From positions 307,477 through 371,476 of the forward strand of contig NZ_JAUCYU010000004.1 in the NCBI RefSeq assembly GCF_030373445.1: DNA of 64,000 nucleotides. The letters are read 5' to 3'. The notes beneath the pieces are model-generated. The model had not been told where the DNA came from and made no database searches. It saw only the letters and a program-made list of their open reading frames with translations. Below are positions 25,965 to 34,620 of this stretch, piece after piece (position 1 is the first letter of the stretch; each line of letters opens with the position of its first letter). This DNA is from Roseovarius sp. Lineage in GTDB: Bacteria; Pseudomonadota; Alphaproteobacteria; Rhodobacterales; Rhodobacteraceae. The position numbers and the translations under genes are program-made.

Positions 25965-27473
25965 CTACCCCGTCGGTTCGATCATGAAACAGGTGATCTT
26001 CTTGGCCTGAAGCCGGCGGCAGGCCAGCTCGGCCGTCTCGCGGGTCATGCCCATGAAATTGGCGTCGTAACCGCTGTTGCGCTTGAGCACCTTGCGCAGG
26101 CTGCCATCGAGCGTCGACATCTCGTTCAGCGCGATCTGCAGCAATACCTTGCGCGCCTTGTACTGGCTCGGGTAGCGGCCCACGGTGATGCCCCAGTGGC
26201 GCCCGCCCGAGGTCGAGACGCGCTCGACGATCTCCTGCTCGGGGTCGCCCTTGGGCTCGCCGATCTCGCGTGAGGCGAGAACGATGCTTTCGGGCCGCAG
26301 TTCCGGCGTGACGTCCGGGTTCACGTCAAGCGCCGCGGTCAGCATTGCAGAGCCGGGCTCGGGCACGAGTTCGGCTTCTTCCGCCTCGGCGGTATTGCGC
26401 TCTGGCTCGGTTTCGGGCTCGTCCAGCGAGACCTCCTGCGCGGCGAGGATCGCGTTTTCGATATCCGCCTTGTCGGCCACCAGCACCGGTGCCGGCTCCT
26501 CGGGCACGGGGCGCATCACCGGCCGCAGGCTGCTCTTGACCGCGGCGGCGCTGGCGAGCCGCACGACCTTGCCGACACCGCCGGGCACATCGTCGCCGTT
26601 GATCTTGCCCATATAAGGTGGCTTCGACGGCTTGTTGATGGCCACATGCGTCTTCGACCGGGCAAAGCCGAGGTCGAGCAGCTCGGCCACCTTGGCATTG
26701 CGCGAGGCAGTCGAGCGGCCGCCGAAGACGGTGGTGATGATGCGCTTGCCGTCCCGTTCCGCGCTTGCCGTCAGGTTGAAGCCGGCGGCGCGGGTATAGC
26801 CCGTCTTGATGCCGTCGGCGCCCCGGTAGCTGCTCAGCAGCTTGCGGTTGGTGTGATAGACCTTGCGCACGCCCGCATCGGCCGTGATCCGCGAGAACAG
26901 GTTGTAGTACTCGGGATAGTCGTAGAACAGGTGCCGCCCGAGGATCGTCATGTCGCGGGCGGTCGACTGGTGCCCGGACTCGGTCAGCCCGTGGGCGTTC
27001 TTGAAGGTGGTGTTCTTCATGCCGAGCGCCTTGGCGGTACGGTTCATCCGCGCCGCGAACCGGGCCTCGGAGCCCTCTATCGCCTCGCCGAGCGCGGTGG
27101 CCGCGTCATTGGCCGACTTCACGGCGGCCGCGCGGATCAGGTAGCGCAGGCGGATGCTCTGCCCGGCGCGAAGGCCCAGCTTGCTGGGTGGCTCGCTGGC
27201 GGCGTGACTGGATATCTTGATCCTGTCATCAAGCCCGATCTCGCCGTTCTCGACGGCTTCGAACACGATGTAGAGGGTCATCATCTTGGTGAGGGATGCC
27301 GGGTGAAGCCGCGTGTCCGCGTTGCGGGCATGCAGTACTTCGCCCGAACGGGCATCCATCACGAGGGCGGCATAGGGCGCCGCCGCGGCGCTAAGGGGGA
27401 CTATTACCATCATCCAGAGGGCGGCCAACGCCACCAGACCCCACCGGATCGGCTGTTTGCTCCGGGCTCTCAT
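25965..27473 (-). CDS. D-alanyl-D-alanine carboxypeptidase with SPOR domain
   Basis: A 502-residue penicillin-binding protein of class C (DacA/DacC-like, peptidase S11) that trims pentapeptides in the cell wall. A signal or anchor segment covers residues 11-32. The catalytic triad motifs are Ser60-x-x-Lys63 (SLTK), SAN at 120-122 and KTG at 223-225. After a Pro/Glu-rich linker, the last 75 residues ('HWGITVGRYPSQYKARKVLLQIA') form a SPOR domain, which binds denuded peptidoglycan at division sites. I favour the ATG at 27473 (MRARSK), with GAGAAGAGCAGG upstream, over a GTG ten codons earlier. The upstream 27474-27682 holds no other gene that I can see. Confidence 0.9.
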   Translation of the reverse strand: MRARSKQPIRWGLVALAALWMMVIVPLSAAAAPYAALVMDARSGEVLHARNADTRLHPASLTKMMTLYIVFEAVENGEIGLDDRIKISSHAASEPPSKLGLRAGQSIRLRYLIRAAAVKSANDAATALGEAIEGSEARFAARMNRTAKALGMKNTTFKNAHGLTESGHQSTARDMTILGRHLFYDYPEYYNLFSRITADAGVRKVYHTNRKLLSSYRGADGIKTGYTRAAGFNLTASAERDGKRIITTVFGGRSTASRNAKVAELLDLGFARSKTHVAINKPSKPPYMGKINGDDVPGGVGKVVRLASAAAVKSSLRPVMRPVPEEPAPVLVADKADIENAILAAQEVSLDEPETEPERNTAEAEEAELVPEPGSAMLTAALDVNPDVTPELRPESIVLASREIGEPKGDPEQEIVERVSTSGGRHWGITVGRYPSQYKARKVLLQIALNEMSTLDGSLRKVLKRNSGYDANFMGMTRETAELACRRLQAKKITCFMIEPTG

Positions 27474-27682
27474 GAACCTGCTCTTCTCTGCCTCGTCCCG
27501 CACTTTTGGCGGGTTTTTTACTTTATGGGATTATTGGTAACACAAGGCGAAATTCGAATAAAGCCGTCATTTAAAAGAGTTATCCGGGTGCTGGGTTGCG
27601 TTTCCACAACATGTGGTATGTAGATTCGCGTCGCTCCCAACCCGTGCCAATGTGGCGGGAATGTGGCGAGGATGCTCTGCAC

Positions 27683-27720
27683 AAAAAACGGGCCCTGGGC
27701 CGTTTCCGGCCAGGGCCCGT
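27683..27720 (-). terminator. Intrinsic terminator of the ABC importer operon
   Basis: An 11-bp stem, ACGGGCCCTGG (27688-27698) with CCAGGGCCCGT (27710-27720), is followed on the minus strand by TTTTTT. It lies 24 bases beyond the stop codon of the substrate-binding protein gene. Confidence 0.9.
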
Positions 27721-27743
27721 CACCCGCATGGCGGAATCACGCT

Positions 27744-28736
27744 TTAGTTGAGCGCCTCGTCGGTGATCGCATGGGTCCATGCGTCATCGCCCGGGTGCTC
27801 GGTGATCACCGGGGCCGAGCCGCCCGACAGCAGCGATTCGACCGTCCGCTCGAAATCTTCAGGATCGAGCGCGCCGTTCGAGCCCGCGGTCAGCTTGGCA
27901 ACTTCGCCCATCATCCGCTTCTGGTGCTCTTCGGTCTGGGCGCCGGTGGCGTCATTGTCGAGCACGATCATCGCCGCCTCGTCGGGGTTCTCCTCGGCCC
28001 ATTTCCAGCCCTTCATCGAGGCGCGGACGAAGCGCACCATCTTGTCGGCGAACTCCGGGTCCTCGAGGTTCTCGCCCAGCACGTAAAGCCCGTCTTCCAA
28101 CGTGGCGACGCCCTGGTCCTCGTACTTGAAGACAACCAGCTCGTCGGGCGTGAGGCCCGCGTCGATGACCTGCCAGTACTCGTTATAGGTCATGGTCGAG
28201 ATGCAGGCCGCCTGGCCCTGAAGCAGCGGGTCGACGTTGAAGCCCTGCTTCAGCACGGTCACCCCGTCATCGCCGCCCTCGGTCGGGATGCCAAGCTGGC
28301 TCATCCAGCTCAGGAACGGGTATTCGTTGCCGAAGAACCAGACGCCCAGCGTCTTGCCCTTGAAGTCTTCCGGGCCCTCGACGCCTGTATCCTTGCGGCA
28401 GGTCAGCATCATGCCCGAGCTCTTGAAGGGCTGGGCAATGTTGACGAGGTCGAGCCCCTTCTCGCGGCTGGCCAGCGCCGAGGGCATCCAGTCGACGATC
28501 ACGTCGGCACCCCCGCCGGCGATGACCTGGGCCGGCGCAATGTCGGGGCCGCCCGGTTTGATCGTGACGTCGAGGTCTTCCTCTTCGTAGAAGCCCTGGT
28601 CCTGGGCCACGTAATAGCCCGCAAACTGGGCCTGGGTGACCCATTTGAGCTGGATCGTGACCTCGTCGGCGGCCTGCGCCATGCCGGCGACAAGCCCCGC
28701 GGCCGCAAGGCCGATTGTGGTGGCAAGTTTCTTCAT
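27744..28736 (-). CDS. NMT1-type ABC substrate-binding protein
   Basis: A 330-residue periplasmic binding protein with a signal peptide (residues 1-22, 'GMAQAA') and the NMT1/THI5-like fold, beginning 'VTIQLKWVTQAQFAGYYVAQDQGFYEEEDLDVTI'. Family members bind pyrimidines, thiamine precursors, riboflavin or aromatic sulfonates. Because two permeases, an ATPase, dihydropyrimidinase and a ureidopropionase-type amidohydrolase lie upstream, a pyrimidine or hydantoin substrate is the best inference. It is the last gene before a strong terminator. Confidence 0.88.
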   Translation of the reverse strand: MKKLATTIGLAAAGLVAGMAQAADEVTIQLKWVTQAQFAGYYVAQDQGFYEEEDLDVTIKPGGPDIAPAQVIAGGGADVIVDWMPSALASREKGLDLVNIAQPFKSSGMMLTCRKDTGVEGPEDFKGKTLGVWFFGNEYPFLSWMSQLGIPTEGGDDGVTVLKQGFNVDPLLQGQAACISTMTYNEYWQVIDAGLTPDELVVFKYEDQGVATLEDGLYVLGENLEDPEFADKMVRFVRASMKGWKWAEENPDEAAMIVLDNDATGAQTEEHQKRMMGEVAKLTAGSNGALDPEDFERTVESLLSGGSAPVITEHPGDDAWTHAITDEALN

Positions 28737-28766
28737 CTTTGTCGTCTCCCTTGTTGTGGTTTCCGG

Positions 28767-29612
28767 TTATGCCCGGCCCCTTTGTGACGGGTGCCAGAAT
28801 GTCATTGCCTTCTCGATCAGCGCAACCCCGCCATAGAAGCCCGAGCCCGCCAGCGCGGCGACCACGATCTCGGCCCAGACAAGGTCCATCGAGAGCTGCC
28901 CGACCGAGGTCGAGATGCGAAAGCCCATGCCCTTGATCGGCGAGCCGAAGAACTCGGCCACGATGGCGCCGATCAGCGCCAGCGTGGTGGCAATCTTGAG
29001 CCCGTTGAAGATGAACGGCATGGCGGCTGGCAGGCGCAGCTTGAACAGCGTCTGCCAGTAGCTTGCGGCATAGGTGCGCATCAGGTCACGCTGCATCGCC
29101 TCGGTGTCCTGCAGTCCCTGCACGGTGTTCACCAGCATCGGAAAGAACACCATGACCACGACGACCGCCGCCTTCGACTGCCAGTCGAAGCCGAACCACA
29201 TCACTAGGATCGGCGCAGTGCCGACGATGGGCAGGGCGGCCACGAAATTGCCCACCGGCAGCAGCCCGCGCTTGAGGAACGGTGAACGGTCGATGGCGAT
29301 GGCCAACAGCACGGCGGCGCCACAGCCCAGGATATAGCCGGTCAGCGCGCCCTTGATGGCGGTCTGCACGAAATCCTGCCACAGGATGCCGGTGGAGGCG
29401 GCGAAACGCGCGGCGATCTGCGTTGGCGCGGGCAAGAGCACGGTCGGGATGTCGAACCCCCGCACGATGCATTCCCAGACCACGATGATCGTCAGTCCGA
29501 AGATCACCGGCACCGCCAGCCGGGTGAAGCGGGTGCGCGGCCGGTGCGACAGCACGTGGTTGAGCCACCACCCCAGTGCCCACGCGGCAAGACCTGCGAC
29601 CACCCACATCAT
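28767..29612 (-). CDS. ABC transporter permease (BPD type), first of pair
   Basis: A 281-residue inner-membrane permease of the ThiX/SsuC/TauC type with about six helices. The EAA-like loop is 'MQRDLMRTYAASYWQTLFKLRLPAAMPFIFNGLKIAT'. The start ATG at 29612 overlaps the stop of the other permease gene in ATGA fashion; the frame continues upstream but is antisense-like there. Together with the neighbouring permease it probably forms a heterodimer. Confidence 0.88.
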   Translation of the reverse strand: MMWVVAGLAAWALGWWLNHVLSHRPRTRFTRLAVPVIFGLTIIVVWECIVRGFDIPTVLLPAPTQIAARFAASTGILWQDFVQTAIKGALTGYILGCGAAVLLAIAIDRSPFLKRGLLPVGNFVAALPIVGTAPILVMWFGFDWQSKAAVVVVMVFFPMLVNTVQGLQDTEAMQRDLMRTYAASYWQTLFKLRLPAAMPFIFNGLKIATTLALIGAIVAEFFGSPIKGMGFRISTSVGQLSMDLVWAEIVVAALAGSGFYGGVALIEKAMTFWHPSQRGRA

Positions 29613-30484
29613 TCCGCCATCCCCATCCGCTTGAGCGTGATCCGCTGCATCAGCCCGATCAGTCCCACCAGAACGGCCGCCAGCGTCGCGGCCATGATCA
29701 GCGCGCTCCAGATCTGGATGGTCTGGCCGTAATAGCTGCCGGTCAGCAACCGCGCGCCAAGGCCGGCCACGGCGCCGGTGGGCAGCTCTCCCACAATGGC
29801 GCCCACGAGGCTCGCCGCCATGGCGATCTTGAGCGAGGTGAACAGGTAGGGCATCGACGAGGGCAGGCGCAGCTTCCAGAAGGTCTGCGAGGCCGAGGCG
29901 TTCCACGTGCGCATCTGGTCAAGCTGCATCGGCCCGGGGCTGCGCAGGCCCTTCACCATGCCGACCACGACGGGGAAGAAGCTGAGATACATCGAGATCA
30001 TCGCCTTGGGCAGCAGCCCGGATATGCCCACCGCGTTCAGCACCACGATGATCATCGGCGCGATGGCCAGGATCGGGATGGTCTGGCTGGCGATGACCCA
30101 CGGCATGACGCTCATGTCCATCGTCCGGTTGTAGACGATCCCGACCGCCAGCGCGATGCCGAGGCCGGTGCCCAGCAGGAACCCCAGCATGGTCGAGGAG
30201 AAGGTGACCCAGGCATGATAGATCAGCGACCGCTTCGAGAAGGCGCGGCCGTCCTTGATCATCTCGCCGGTGGTGTTCCAGATTTCCACCGCCACCTGGT
30301 GTGGCGCGGGCAGCTTGGGCTTGTCCTGGCTCCAGGTGTCGGCCACGAGCTCCGAGAAGCCCAGCGTCACGTCGGCGCGCTTGGCCTTGTCATAGGCCCA
30401 TGGCGCGTTCAGCACGACCGCGGCCCCGTACCACAAGGCGAAGATCACGGCGACCACGGTCAGGACAGGCACGGCATTCCGCAT
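29609..30484 (-). CDS. ABC transporter permease (BPD type), second of pair
   Basis: A 291-residue permease of the same family as the overlapping gene downstream. The loop that contacts the ATPase reads 'MRTWNASASQTFWKLRLPSSMPYLFTSLKIAM'. A membrane helix at residues 5-27 is followed by a longer periplasmic segment (about 30-90) that its partner lacks. Separated from the ATPase gene by 234 bases that contain inverted repeats, so it may be expressed at a different level. Confidence 0.88.
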   Translation of the reverse strand: MRNAVPVLTVVAVIFALWYGAAVVLNAPWAYDKAKRADVTLGFSELVADTWSQDKPKLPAPHQVAVEIWNTTGEMIKDGRAFSKRSLIYHAWVTFSSTMLGFLLGTGLGIALAVGIVYNRTMDMSVMPWVIASQTIPILAIAPMIIVVLNAVGISGLLPKAMISMYLSFFPVVVGMVKGLRSPGPMQLDQMRTWNASASQTFWKLRLPSSMPYLFTSLKIAMAASLVGAIVGELPTGAVAGLGARLLTGSYYGQTIQIWSALIMAATLAAVLVGLIGLMQRITLKRMGMAE

Positions 30485-30718
30485 CAGGTTGTCCCCGCCC
30501 GGTGTTTCATCTTTCCATAAATACTCGAATTGCTCCGTCTTCCGAGAGCGGGGATATTGAGTATTTTTTGAAAGATGAAAGGATTTGGTGGCTTATTGAT
30601 AGAGCGGTACAGGCTGGAGAGCCGATGACCGCGAAAGGTGAAAGTCCTCCGCCCCGTCAAAAGGGCGGGGGCACCCCCGCAAATGGCGACGCCGCCCGCA
30701 AGGGCGGAGGAGCGGGTG
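30485..30718. other. Structured intercistronic region
   Basis: This 234-base gap between the ATPase and permease genes has two distinct parts. The left part (30505-30580) is an inverted repeat of a dispersed element. The right part (about 30595-30718) can fold on itself: CCGCCC/GGGCGG hairpins, one with a GCAA tetraloop (plus strand), and a longer pairing of TCCTCCGCCC with GGGCGGAGGA. It includes GGTGAAAGTCC on the plus strand. No ORF here looks real. It does not match a riboswitch class that I can confirm. Confidence 0.5.
30505..30580. repeat. Inverted pair of TTTCATCTTTCC elements
   Basis: TTTCATCTTTCCATAAATAC plus TC (30505-30526) faces its inverted copy at 30559-30580, separated by 32 bases. 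A single copy of the same block is found at 52668-52689. The two arms can form a long hairpin. Confidence 0.75.
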
Positions 30719-31504
30719 CTACTCATCATAGCTGTGCCCCGCGCGCAGCCCGTCGCGGACGCGATGGGCGACTTCGAGGAATTCCGGCGTATCACGAATG
30801 TCGAGCGGCCGTTCCTTCGGTAGCGGGCTTTCGATCACGTCGCTGATCCGCCCCGGCCGGGGCGACATGACGACGATGCGCGTCGAAAGATAAACCGCCT
30901 CGGGGATCGAATGGGTAACGAAGCAGATCGTCTTTTCCGTCCGGTCCCAGAGCTGCAGAAGCTGCTCGTTGAGGTGGTCGCGCACGATCTCGTCCAGCGC
31001 GCCGAAGGGCTCGTCCATCAGCAGGATGTCGGCATCGAAGGCCAGCGCCCGCGCGATCGAGGCGCGCTGCTGCATCCCGCCGGACAATTGCCAGGGATAT
31101 TTCTTCTCGAATCCCGCCAGGTCGACCAGTTCCAGCACCTCCTTCACCCGACGGTCCTGCTCGGATTTGCCGTAGCCCATGATTTCCAGCGGCAGGCGGA
31201 TATTGCCGCCGATGGTGCGCCACGGGTAGAGCCCGGCCGCCTGGAAGACATAGCCATAGGCCCGCGCCATCCGCGCCTCGGCGGCGCTGACGCCGTTGAC
31301 GGTGATGGTGCCGCCGGTGGGATGCTCCAGATCGGCCATGCAGCGCAGGAAGGTGGTCTTGCCACAGCCCGATGGCCCGATGAAGGACACGAAATCGCCC
31401 TTGCGGACGTCAAGCGTCACGTCCTTGAGCGCATGAACCGGCCCGTCATTCGTCTCGAAGGTCAGCGAGAGGTTCTCTGCGCTGATGACCGAATTTCCCG
31501 TCAC
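30719..31504 (-). CDS. ABC transporter ATPase (SsuB/ThiZ type)
   Basis: A 261-residue ATPase with Walker A GPSGCGKT (residues 43-50), Q-loop 'YVFQAAGLYPWR', signature LSGGMQQR, Walker B 'ILLMDEPFGALD' and H-loop 'THS'. It belongs to the nitrate/sulfonate/thiamine-precursor family and pairs with the two permeases and the NMT1-type binding protein downstream. I chose the GTG at 31504 because GGGGGAAG lies just upstream; a TTG 19 codons earlier adds non-conserved sequence. Confidence 0.9.
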   Translation of the reverse strand: MTGNSVISAENLSLTFETNDGPVHALKDVTLDVRKGDFVSFIGPSGCGKTTFLRCMADLEHPTGGTITVNGVSAAEARMARAYGYVFQAAGLYPWRTIGGNIRLPLEIMGYGKSEQDRRVKEVLELVDLAGFEKKYPWQLSGGMQQRASIARALAFDADILLMDEPFGALDEIVRDHLNEQLLQLWDRTEKTICFVTHSIPEAVYLSTRIVVMSPRPGRISDVIESPLPKERPLDIRDTPEFLEVAHRVRDGLRAGHSYDE

Positions 31505-31563
31505 GTGTCTTCCCCCGCTTGCACCGCGCAGATTGCGCCCATGCTGGCCCGGTGTTGTCAATG

Positions 31564-31593
31564 GGCCGGTCCCGCCTGTTGGCGGGACCGGCC
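31564..31593. terminator. Perfect hairpin between dihydropyrimidinase and ATPase genes
   Basis: GGCCGGTCCCGCC (31564-31576) pairs with GGCGGGACCGGCC (31581-31593) over a TGTT loop, a perfect 13-bp stem directly after the dihydropyrimidinase stop. No T-run follows on the minus strand. It may attenuate transcription into the transporter genes. Confidence 0.6.
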
Positions 31594-31601
31594 GGTTCGT
31601 C

Positions 31602-33065
31602 TCAGATCCCCGCCGGAATGTTCATCGGGTCCCGGTGGATCTGTTTCGGCGCCGTCAGCTCCTTCCACTTCGACAGCGCGGCATGCGCCGAGGGGAAGGC
31701 CGGGCGGGGCACGAAACGGCCGCGGCCGGGCTGCGGCTGCGAGTTCTGGCCCCAGGCCCAGATTACCTCGCCGCGCGAGATGGTGTAGCGGGCGTTGGCC
31801 GTCACCTCGAAACCCTCGAAGACGTTGTAATCGAGGATCGAATGGTGATTGGCCGCCGAGATCGTCTTGGAAATCTTCGGGTCCCAGACCACGATATCGG
31901 CATCGGCCCCTTCCACGATCGCCCCCTTTTTCGGGTAGATGTTGAGGATCTTGGCGACGTTCGTCGAGGTCACGGCCACGAATTCCTGCGGCGTCAGGCG
32001 ACCGGTCTCCACGCCCTTGGTCCAGAGCACCGAAAGCCGCTCCTCCAGCCCGTTCGAGCCGTTGGGGATCTTGGTGAAGTCGTTCACGCCCATCCGCTTC
32101 TGCTCGGTCGAGAAGGCGGCGTGGTCGGTCGCCACCACCTGCAACGACCCGGCGGAAAGGCCGTTCCACAGCCCGTCCTGGTTCTCCTTGTCCCTGAACG
32201 GGGGCGACATGACGCGGCGGGCGGCATGATCCCAGTCCTTGTTGAAATACTCGCTCTCGTCGAGGGTCAGGAACTGGATCAGCGGCTCGCCATAGACCCG
32301 CATCCCCTTCTGCCGAGCGCGGCGGATGGCTTCATGCGCCTGCTCGCAGCTCACGTGCACGATATAGAGCGGCACGCCCGCCGCGTCGGCGATCATGATC
32401 GCCCGGTTAGCGGCCTCGCCCTCCACTTCCGGCGGCCGCGAATAAGCGTGCCCCTCGGGCCCGGTGATGCCCTGTTCCAGCATCTGCTGCTGCAGGTCGG
32501 CGACGATATCGCCGTTCTCGGCATGCACCATCGGCAGCGCGCCCAGCTCACGGCAGCGCTTGAACGAGGCGAACATCTCGTCATCCTCGATCATCAGCGC
32601 GCCCTTGTAGGCCATGAAGTGCTTGAACGAGTTGACGCCCATTTCCACGGCGTCCTTCATCTCGTTGAAGATGGTCTCGTTCCAGCCGGTCACGGCGATG
32701 TGGTAGCCGATATCGCTGCAAATCTGCGGCCCCGACTTGCGGTGCCACTCGTTGATCGCGTTCTTGAGCGAGCCGTCGGCGCCCGGCAGGCAGAAATCGA
32801 CCAGCATGGTCGTCCCGCCACAGGCCGCGGCCCAGGTGCCCGTCTCGAAGGTTTCGGCGGCCGTGGTGCCCATGAATGGCATTTCCAGGTGCGTATGGGG
32901 GTCGATGCCGCCGGGGATGACATAGGCGCCCTCGGCGTCGATATACTCGTCGCCCGAGAGGTCCTCGCCGATCTGCTTGATCGTCTCGCCCTCGATCAGG
33001 ACGTCGGCCTTCCACGTCCGGTCTGCCGTGCAGACGGTGCCGTTCTTGATGACTTTGGTGGTCAT
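31602..33065 (-). CDS. hydA: Dihydropyrimidinase / D-hydantoinase
   Basis: A 487-residue cyclic amidohydrolase that opens dihydrouracil or dihydrothymine (or hydantoins) to N-carbamoyl products, the second step of reductive pyrimidine breakdown. The metal site is built from 'DPHTHLEMPF', the carboxylated Lys in 'FKHFMAYKG', two later His ('VHAENGD', 'YIVHVSCEQ') and the Asp in 'VATDHAAF'. Length and motifs fit dihydropyrimidinase (PydB/HydA). The adjacent amidohydrolase would take the next step. The dihydropyrimidine dehydrogenase for the first step is not in this window. Confidence 0.93.
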   Translation of the reverse strand: MTTKVIKNGTVCTADRTWKADVLIEGETIKQIGEDLSGDEYIDAEGAYVIPGGIDPHTHLEMPFMGTTAAETFETGTWAAACGGTTMLVDFCLPGADGSLKNAINEWHRKSGPQICSDIGYHIAVTGWNETIFNEMKDAVEMGVNSFKHFMAYKGALMIEDDEMFASFKRCRELGALPMVHAENGDIVADLQQQMLEQGITGPEGHAYSRPPEVEGEAANRAIMIADAAGVPLYIVHVSCEQAHEAIRRARQKGMRVYGEPLIQFLTLDESEYFNKDWDHAARRVMSPPFRDKENQDGLWNGLSAGSLQVVATDHAAFSTEQKRMGVNDFTKIPNGSNGLEERLSVLWTKGVETGRLTPQEFVAVTSTNVAKILNIYPKKGAIVEGADADIVVWDPKISKTISAANHHSILDYNVFEGFEVTANARYTISRGEVIWAWGQNSQPQPGRGRFVPRPAFPSAHAALSKWKELTAPKQIHRDPMNIPAGI

Positions 33066-33101
33066 TGTTTAACTCCCTGGTTTATCCCGCAGAGTATCTG
33101 C

Positions 33102-33148
33102 CTTCTTCTTGGGCAAAATATCCCGGGGGTTTGGGGGCTGGCCCCCAA
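33102..33148 (+). repeat. Dispersed intergenic hairpin element, copy 2
   Basis: Begins CTTCTTCTTGGGCAAAATAT, then CCCGGGGG and a hairpin TTGGGGGC-TG-GCCCCCAA (33131-33148) that ends immediately before the stop codon of the amidohydrolase gene on the minus strand. It occupies most of the gap between this gene and the dihydropyrimidinase gene. Confidence 0.75.
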
Positions 33149-34399
33149 TTACTCCACGATCTCCGCCGTCTCCACCACGGCATGCATCAGCACGTCCGTC
33201 CCCGCCGTGGCCCACTCTTTCGAGATCTCCTCGGCCTCGTTATGCGACAGCCCGTCGACGCAGGGGCACATCACCATGGCGGTGGGCGCCACACGGTTGA
33301 TCCAGCAGGCATCGTGCCCGGCGCCCGAGACGAGGTTGCGGTGGGAATAGCCCAGCCGGTCGGCCGCGTTGCGGATGGCGGTCACGCAGCCCTCGTCGAA
33401 TTCCACCGGGTCGAACCCGCCGGCCTTCTCGAACTCCACCTCGCAGCCCATGTCGGCGCAGATCTTCTTCGCGCCTTCCTTCATCCGGGCCACCATGTCC
33501 TCGATCACGTCAAGCTGGGGCGAACGGAAATCGACGGTGAAGACCGCCTTGCCGGGGATCACGTTGCGCGAGTTGGGGTAGATCTCGATATGCCCCGCCG
33601 CGCCCACGGCGTCGGGCGCGTGCGACAGGGCGATCTCCTCGACCAGTTCCAGCACGCGGGCCATCGCCAGCCCCGCATTCTTGCGCATCGGCATGGGCGT
33701 CGAGCCGGTATGGGCATCCTTGCCGGTGATCGTCACCTGTGTCCAGCTGAGGCCCTGACCGTGGGTGACGACGCCGATATCCTTTTCCTCGGCCTCGAGG
33801 ATCGGGCCCTGTTCGATATGCAGCTCGAAGAACGCGTGCATTTTGCGGTCGCCCACCTTCTCCTCGCCTTTCCAGCCGATCCGCTCCAGCTCGTCGCCGA
33901 AACTCTTGCCCTCGGCATCCTTGCGCCCGTAGGCCCAGTCCTGTTCGTGCATCCCCGCGAAGACGCCCGAGGACAGCATGGCCGGCGCGAACCGCGTGCC
34001 TTCCTCGTTGGTCCAGTTGGTCACCACGATCGGGTGCTTCGTCTTGATGTTGAGGTCGTTCAGGGTGCGGACCAGTTCCAGCCCGGCCAGCACGCCCAGC
34101 ACCCCGTCATACTTGCCGCCCGTCGGCTGGGTGTCGAGGTGAGAGCCCACGTAGACCGGCAGCGCGTCGGGGTCGGTGCCCTCGCGCCGGGCGAACATGT
34201 TGCCCATCTGGTCAAGCCCCATGGAACAGCCCGCTTCCTCGCACCATTTCTGGAAAAGGGCGCGCCCTTCGGCATCTTCGTCGGTCAGGGTCTGGCGATT
34301 GTTGCCGCCGGCCACGCCTGGGCCGATCCTGGCCATCTCCATCAGGCTGTCCCAGAGCCGGTCGCCGTTGATCTTCAGGTTCTCGCCCGGTGCCGCCAT
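33149..34399 (-). CDS. pydC: Zn-dependent N-carbamoyl amidohydrolase (beta-ureidopropionase type)
   Basis: A 416-residue M20-family hydrolase of the hydantoinase/carbamoylase group that removes the carbamoyl group from N-carbamoyl beta-alanine or amino acids. Metal ligands appear in 'GSHLDTQPTGGKYDGVLG' and 'NWTNEEGTRFAP', and a C-terminal His in 'SGAGHDACW'. It is close in type to bacterial beta-ureidopropionase (PydC) and allantoate amidohydrolase; the dihydropyrimidinase partner favours the former. Divergent from the RutR-like regulator, with an operator-like site between. Confidence 0.88.
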   Translation of the reverse strand: MAAPGENLKINGDRLWDSLMEMARIGPGVAGGNNRQTLTDEDAEGRALFQKWCEEAGCSMGLDQMGNMFARREGTDPDALPVYVGSHLDTQPTGGKYDGVLGVLAGLELVRTLNDLNIKTKHPIVVTNWTNEEGTRFAPAMLSSGVFAGMHEQDWAYGRKDAEGKSFGDELERIGWKGEEKVGDRKMHAFFELHIEQGPILEAEEKDIGVVTHGQGLSWTQVTITGKDAHTGSTPMPMRKNAGLAMARVLELVEEIALSHAPDAVGAAGHIEIYPNSRNVIPGKAVFTVDFRSPQLDVIEDMVARMKEGAKKICADMGCEVEFEKAGGFDPVEFDEGCVTAIRNAADRLGYSHRNLVSGAGHDACWINRVAPTAMVMCPCVDGLSHNEAEEISKEWATAGTDVLMHAVVETAEIVE

Positions 34400-34489
34400 G
34401 GCATCATCCCCCTTGCTGTTGACCTGTCCAAGGTGCCCGAGTCGCGCGGGATGCGCAAATCAGGGGCCGGCTCTTGCGGTCGTGGCTTT

Positions 34490-34505
34490 TTTACCATTTG
34501 GTCAA
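34490..34505. promoter_or_regulatory. RutR-type operator
   Basis: TTTACCA-TT-TGGTCAA is a near-perfect copy of the RutR palindrome TTGACCA-N2-TGGTCAA (one mismatch). It lies between the divergent amidohydrolase and TetR genes, 91 and 116 bases from their starts. Confidence 0.75.
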
Positions 34506-34620
34506 GTTACGATTGCGGAGCGGGCTTTCCCTGTCAAGGCGCGAGTGCGGAGCCCCGCCGATCTGGCCAGTGGCAGGCCATTGATGCTAGAGATTTGAGC
34601 AGTGCAGGAAAGGACCCCTG

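Noticed and set aside
27497..27520. CCCGC/GCGGG hairpin followed by TTTTTT on the plus strand
   Set aside because: No plus-strand gene ends here; it lies in the 5' region of the D,D-carboxypeptidase. It may stop antisense transcripts, but I could not assign a role.
30595..30718. Cobalamin or TPP riboswitch
   Set aside because: GGTGAAAGTCC and CCCCCGCAA fragments are present, but the complete cobalamin core order and the TPP signatures are missing. Left as an unassigned structured region.
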